Shown: one piece after another, positions 20,280 to 23,238 of the stretch
Layout of the letters: every line of letters starts with the position of its first letter
Position numbering within the stretch: the stretch's first letter is position 1
Assembly (NCBI GenBank): GCA_964652075.1
Contig: CAZYZQ010000025.1
Coordinates: forward strand, 1-23,238
Length of the DNA stretch: 23,238 nucleotides
DNA from: CAZYZQ01 sp964652075
Lineage (GTDB): Bacteria; Bacillota; Clostridia; Oscillospirales; Oscillospiraceae
Reading direction: 5' to 3'
Notes under the pieces: generated by a model
Seen by the model: the letters and a program-made list of their open reading frames with translations, nothing else
Told to the model about the DNA's origin: nothing
Databases searched by the model: none
Made by a program: the position numbers and the translations under genes

Positions 20280-22679
20280 GTGACGGAACGGATCGAACGA
20301 CTGATTCGGGATGTGCGGGAGGCCAGAGCGCCGATCTGCACCCAAAAGTTTCAAATTGCATCGGAGGTGCTGAAGGAGAACCGGGATGCGTCGCCATGGT
20401 GGAAGCGCGTGCTGATTCTGGAGGCCTATCTGGACCGAATGCCGGTATATATTCCGGAGGATGAGCTGATTGTCGGCGAGGGCGCCAGCAAGCGGTACGG
20501 CGTGGAGCTGAACTACGAGTTCGGCATGTGGAGCACCGAGGAGTTGGCGGGGATGCAGGAGGAGTGTACCTGGTGCCGTCTGGACGACGAGGAGCTGGCC
20601 TTCTGCAAGGCATACAACGACGACCCGGATAAAGTGGTGGCGCAAAGCCTGCAGGGGATCTGCGCCGACTACTACAAGCATGATCCGGCGCTGCTGGGCG
20701 TGCTGTTTTCCGGCCTGAAGGGCTGGAAGAGTTTGGAGGATGGCGTAAAGATGACCGCGTGGGGAAACGGCGGAATCGGCCATTTTCCCAATGTGTCGCT
20801 GGCGGTCCCACTGTACGAGCGGGTGCTCCACGAGGGCGCAACCGGCATCATTGCCCGCTGCAAAGAGCAGCTTTCGAAGGTTTCCTACGCGGAGGTGGAC
20901 TGCCTGGAGAAGATCGACTTCTGGCAGGGGCTGATCCGGGTCTATGAGGCGTGGATCCGGTTTGCGAACCGCTATGCCGACTGCGCGGAACAGGATGCGA
21001 AGACGGCGGAGCCGGCCCGCGCCGCGGAGCTGCGGCGGATTGCGGAGATCTGCCGCAATGTCCCGGCCAACCCGGCCCGGAACTTCCGGGAGGCCATACA
21101 GGCGTGCTGGTTTACATGGATTATGATGCCCAGCCCAACCAACTCCGTGGGACGCTTCGACCAGTATATGTACCCCTATTACAAGGCCGACCTCGCGCAC
21201 GGCGAGCTGACGCGCGAGGATGCGCTGGAGCTTCTCGAGAACCTCAAGACCCGTTCTGAGGCCATTGTGGCGATCCGTGGCTCCCAGACCCGGGGCGGCA
21301 GCTCCGGCGGCGCGCGGTGGTACAACTACACCATCGGCGGGGTGGACGCGGACGGCAACGACGCCACAAACGATCTGACTTATCTGCTGATCGAAGCGTC
21401 CATGGAGACGCAGCTGCCCAATCACACGCTGACACTTCGCGTCCACGAGAACACGCCGCCTGCGCTGATGCAGAAGGCGATGGAGCTGGTGAAGACCGGC
21501 ATCGGAATGCCGGCGTTTGTCAGCGACCGGGAGTATATCCGCTTCTTCACCGAGCACGGGGTGCCGCTTGAGGATGCGCGCAATTACGCAATTTCCGGCT
21601 GTCTGGACGGAAATATCCCCGGCAAGACGCGGATTGCAGGCGGCGCGATTACCAGCAACCCCGAAATCCTGGATATTTTCCTGCACAACGGCGTCTCCCG
21701 CTTCAGCGGGAAGCAGGCGGGCATTGATGTGGGCGACCCGTGCAGCTTTGCAACGTTCGAGGACTTTAAGGCCGCCTTTTACCGCCAGCAGGAATACCTG
21801 CTGCAAAAGCTGGCACAGATATGCAATATCACAATTATGGTCGACGCAAAGTACAATATGGACCCGTTCTATTCCGGCCTGATGGAGGGCTGTATTGAAG
21901 AGGGAAAAGAGCTGGTGAACCGGCAGTTCAAGCCCTTCGACAATATCAACATGATCAGCATGGTGGGCGGCATCAACGTTGTGGACTCGCTCGCGGCCAT
22001 CAAATACTGGATTTTTGACAAAAAGAAGTACACAGTGGCGGAGCTCCTCACGGCCATCGACGCCAACTGGGAGGGATATGAGCAGATGCGCAGGGACTTC
22101 CAGTCTGCGCCCCGCTACGGCAACAACGACCCCTATGTGGACGAGATTGCTACGGATTACTACGACTGCTTCGCCAGTCAGATCGAGGCGTGCCCGACGC
22201 AGTTCGGCCACTGCATTACGGCGGGCATTTCCGTCTCGACGCACCAGATGACCGGCAAGCGCCTCGGCGCGTCTCCGGAAGGCCGGAAGGCCGGCGAGAT
22301 CATGGCGGACGGCAGCACCTCGCCGGAGCAGGGCGCAGATCACAACGGCCCGCTTGCGCTGTTCGGCAGCGCCATGAAGATCCATCAGAACCGCTATAAT
22401 GCGACGCTGATGAACCAGAAATTCCATCCGAGCGCGCTGAAAACCCCGGAGGATATGCAGAAGCTTGCATTGGCCACAAAGACCTATCTGACCAACGGCG
22501 GCAAGCACGTGCAGTACAACGTGACCGATCTGGAGACGCTTCTGGATGCACAGAAGCATCCGGAGCTGCACAAGGATCTGATTGTCCGCGTGGCCGGCTA
22601 CAGCGCCTACTTCATCAATCTGACGCCGCTGGTGCAGAAGGAAGTCATCGACCGCACCGGTTATGCGCAGACGGAGTAA
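20280..22679 (+). CDS. Glycyl radical enzyme of unknown substrate (PFL-like superfamily)
   Basis: A 799-residue cytoplasmic, oxygen-sensitive radical enzyme of full family length. Near the C-terminus, RVAGYSAYF holds the radical glycine (Gly773). The thiyl-forming cysteine is Cys441 in AISGCLDGNIPGK. Other family landmarks are MPSPTNSVGRFDQYMYPYY (283-301) and SPEQGADHNGP (681-691). The dehydratase and decarboxylase members I know (glycerol, choline, hydroxyproline, 4-hydroxyphenylacetate) carry Cys-X-Glu here, whereas this one has Cys-Leu-Asp, and it lacks the Cys-Cys of pyruvate formate-lyase. I therefore do not assign a substrate. The start is GTG (20280), with GGGGGA 9 bases upstream. The activase begins 4 bases after the stop. 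LacI-type control and the lyase neighbours suggest a sugar- or aglycone-derived substrate. Confidence 0.92.
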   Translation: MTERIERLIRDVREARAPICTQKFQIASEVLKENRDASPWWKRVLILEAYLDRMPVYIPEDELIVGEGASKRYGVELNYEFGMWSTEELAGMQEECTWCRLDDEELAFCKAYNDDPDKVVAQSLQGICADYYKHDPALLGVLFSGLKGWKSLEDGVKMTAWGNGGIGHFPNVSLAVPLYERVLHEGATGIIARCKEQLSKVSYAEVDCLEKIDFWQGLIRVYEAWIRFANRYADCAEQDAKTAEPARAAELRRIAEICRNVPANPARNFREAIQACWFTWIMMPSPTNSVGRFDQYMYPYYKADLAHGELTREDALELLENLKTRSEAIVAIRGSQTRGGSSGGARWYNYTIGGVDADGNDATNDLTYLLIEASMETQLPNHTLTLRVHENTPPALMQKAMELVKTGIGMPAFVSDREYIRFFTEHGVPLEDARNYAISGCLDGNIPGKTRIAGGAITSNPEILDIFLHNGVSRFSGKQAGIDVGDPCSFATFEDFKAAFYRQQEYLLQKLAQICNITIMVDAKYNMDPFYSGLMEGCIEEGKELVNRQFKPFDNINMISMVGGINVVDSLAAIKYWIFDKKKYTVAELLTAIDANWEGYEQMRRDFQSAPRYGNNDPYVDEIATDYYDCFASQIEACPTQFGHCITAGISVSTHQMTGKRLGASPEGRKAGEIMADGSTSPEQGADHNGPLALFGSAMKIHQNRYNATLMNQKFHPSALKTPEDMQKLALATKTYLTNGGKHVQYNVTDLETLLDAQKHPELHKDLIVRVAGYSAYFINLTPLVQKEVIDRTGYAQTE

Positions 22680-22683
22680 GCCC

Positions 22684-23238
22684 ATGGAGACGTGCGTATT
22701 TAATATCCAACCCTACTCCATCCATGATGGCCCGGGGATCCGGACGACGGTGTTTGTCAAGGGCTGCCCGCTGAAGTGCCTGTGGTGCCAGAACCCGGAG
22801 TCGCAGGCGTTTGCGCCCCAGCTGATGTACTACCGAAGCCGCTGCACCCGCTGCGGCGCCTGCGCCGCCGCCTGCCCCCATGGAGCGATCTCCATGGAGG
22901 GCAGAGTTCCGCGGACGGAGCATGTGCGCTGCGTGAACTGCGGCGCCTGCGCCGCCGTCTGCCCGGCGGAGGCGCGGGAGATCACAGGGCGGATGCGGAC
23001 GTTGGAAGATGTGATGGAAAAGATTTTGGAGGACAAGCTGTTCCTGACAGGCTCCGGCGGCGGTGTGACGATCAGCGGCGGCGAGCCGCTGGCGCATCCG
23101 GAATTCACGCTGGCGCTGCTCGAAGCCTGCCGTGCCGAGGGCCTGCATACGGCGGTGGACACCACGGGGTTTGCCCCGTGGAGTGTCGCGAAGCCGATTT
23201 TCCGCGCGGCGGATCTGGTGCTGTATGACCTGAAGCAT
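22684..23238 (+). CDS. Glycyl radical enzyme activase (radical SAM), 5' part
   Basis: The first 185 codons are present and the gene runs off the window; relatives are about 300 residues. It makes the glycyl radical on the enzyme upstream, using S-adenosylmethionine and a reduced iron-sulfur cluster. Seen in order: FNIQPYSIHDGPGIRTTVF, the radical-SAM cysteine motif GCPLKCLWC (CX3CX2C, about residues 28-36), then a ferredoxin-like insert with two clusters (CTRCGACAAACP and CVNCGACAAVCP, about 54-95) and the SAM-binding GGE motif (TISGGEP). The two extra clusters are typical of activases outside the pyruvate formate-lyase branch. The ATG at 22684 lies 4 bases after the enzyme stop, with GGAG about 8 bases upstream inside that gene, so the pair is cotranslated. 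Confidence 0.95.
   Translation, partial: METCVFNIQPYSIHDGPGIRTTVFVKGCPLKCLWCQNPESQAFAPQLMYYRSRCTRCGACAAACPHGAISMEGRVPRTEHVRCVNCGACAAVCPAEAREITGRMRTLEDVMEKILEDKLFLTGSGGGVTISGGEPLAHPEFTLALLEACRAEGLHTAVDTTGFAPWSVAKPIFRAADLVLYDLKH

Noticed and set aside
20280..22679. Calling the glycyl radical enzyme pyruvate formate-lyase, choline lyase or glycerol dehydratase
   Set aside because: It lacks the Cys-Cys of pyruvate formate-lyase and the Cys-X-Glu of the eliminases, so only the superfamily can be supported.
20214..22685. An 823-codon open frame on the minus strand opposite the glycyl radical enzyme
   Set aside because: It mirrors a clear full-length enzyme with family motifs; its own translation is His/Arg/Leu-rich with no recognisable domain, as expected for a shadow in GC-rich DNA.
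22645..23238. Minus-strand open frame reaching the window end
   Set aside because: It is opposite the radical-SAM activase, whose cysteine motifs are unmistakable.
1..23238. CRISPR arrays, insertion sequences, prophage genes or rRNA
   Set aside because: No regularly spaced repeats, transposase or integrase motifs, or rRNA-like stretches were seen on either strand.

Overview
The window looks like a chromosomal segment of a GC-rich, strictly anaerobic Firmicute, most likely a gut clostridium of the Oscillospiraceae/Lachnospiraceae kind. The grounds are AAGGAGG ribosome binding sites, TGn-TATAAT promoters, CX3CX2C/ferredoxin glycyl-radical machinery that needs anaerobiosis, Lgt/LspA-type lipoproteins and a tRNA gene with an encoded CCA end. 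The genus cannot be fixed from the sequence.

After the 3' part of a tRNA-Ala(GGC) gene, almost everything belongs to one accessory catabolic region. Its theme is the DgpABC/CgdBC-type chemistry known from gut C-glycoside degraders: a Gfo/Idh/MocA dehydrogenase oxidises the sugar at C3, then a two-part lyase (a xylose-isomerase-like TIM barrel, alpha, plus a small DUF6379-type beta protein) cleaves the glycosidic bond. I count five alpha modules and four beta modules: an alpha-beta fusion (3699-5114), a lone alpha (10508-11476), a beta-alpha fusion in the opposite domain order (11517-12890, minus strand) and two separate beta/alpha gene pairs (13163-14636 and 17599-19012). Two Gfo/Idh/MocA genes are present, one intact (9390-10514) and one with a single-base frameshift (5125-6376).

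Layout: (1) 1-264, tRNA-Ala end and two terminators; (2) 265-6376, an AraC regulator divergent from lipoprotein SBP1 - internally deleted MFS - alpha-beta fusion - broken dehydrogenase; (3) 6449-8239, lipoprotein SBP2 behind a perfect palindromic operator; (4) 8238-11476, a LacI regulator divergent from an intact dehydrogenase-alpha pair that overlaps by 7 bases; (5) 11480-14691, the beta-alpha fusion divergent from a beta/alpha pair; (6) 14703-19012, an RpiR regulator divergent from lipoprotein SBP3, then another beta/alpha pair; (7) 19013-23238, a second LacI regulator, then a glycyl radical enzyme (GRE) of unknown substrate and its radical-SAM activase, which runs off the end.

The likely working order is: DUF3502-type lipoproteins bind glycosides or their fragments (the permeases must lie elsewhere), the dehydrogenase makes the 3-oxo-glycoside, several alpha/beta lyases with different substrate ranges release the aglycone, and the GRE performs a further radical step on a sugar- or aglycone-derived product. 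The GRE link is an inference from position and from similar operator-like sites. The most novel aspects are the multiplicity and the two opposite fusion orders of the lyase, and the adjoining LacI-controlled GRE with a Cys-X-Asp active-site signature.
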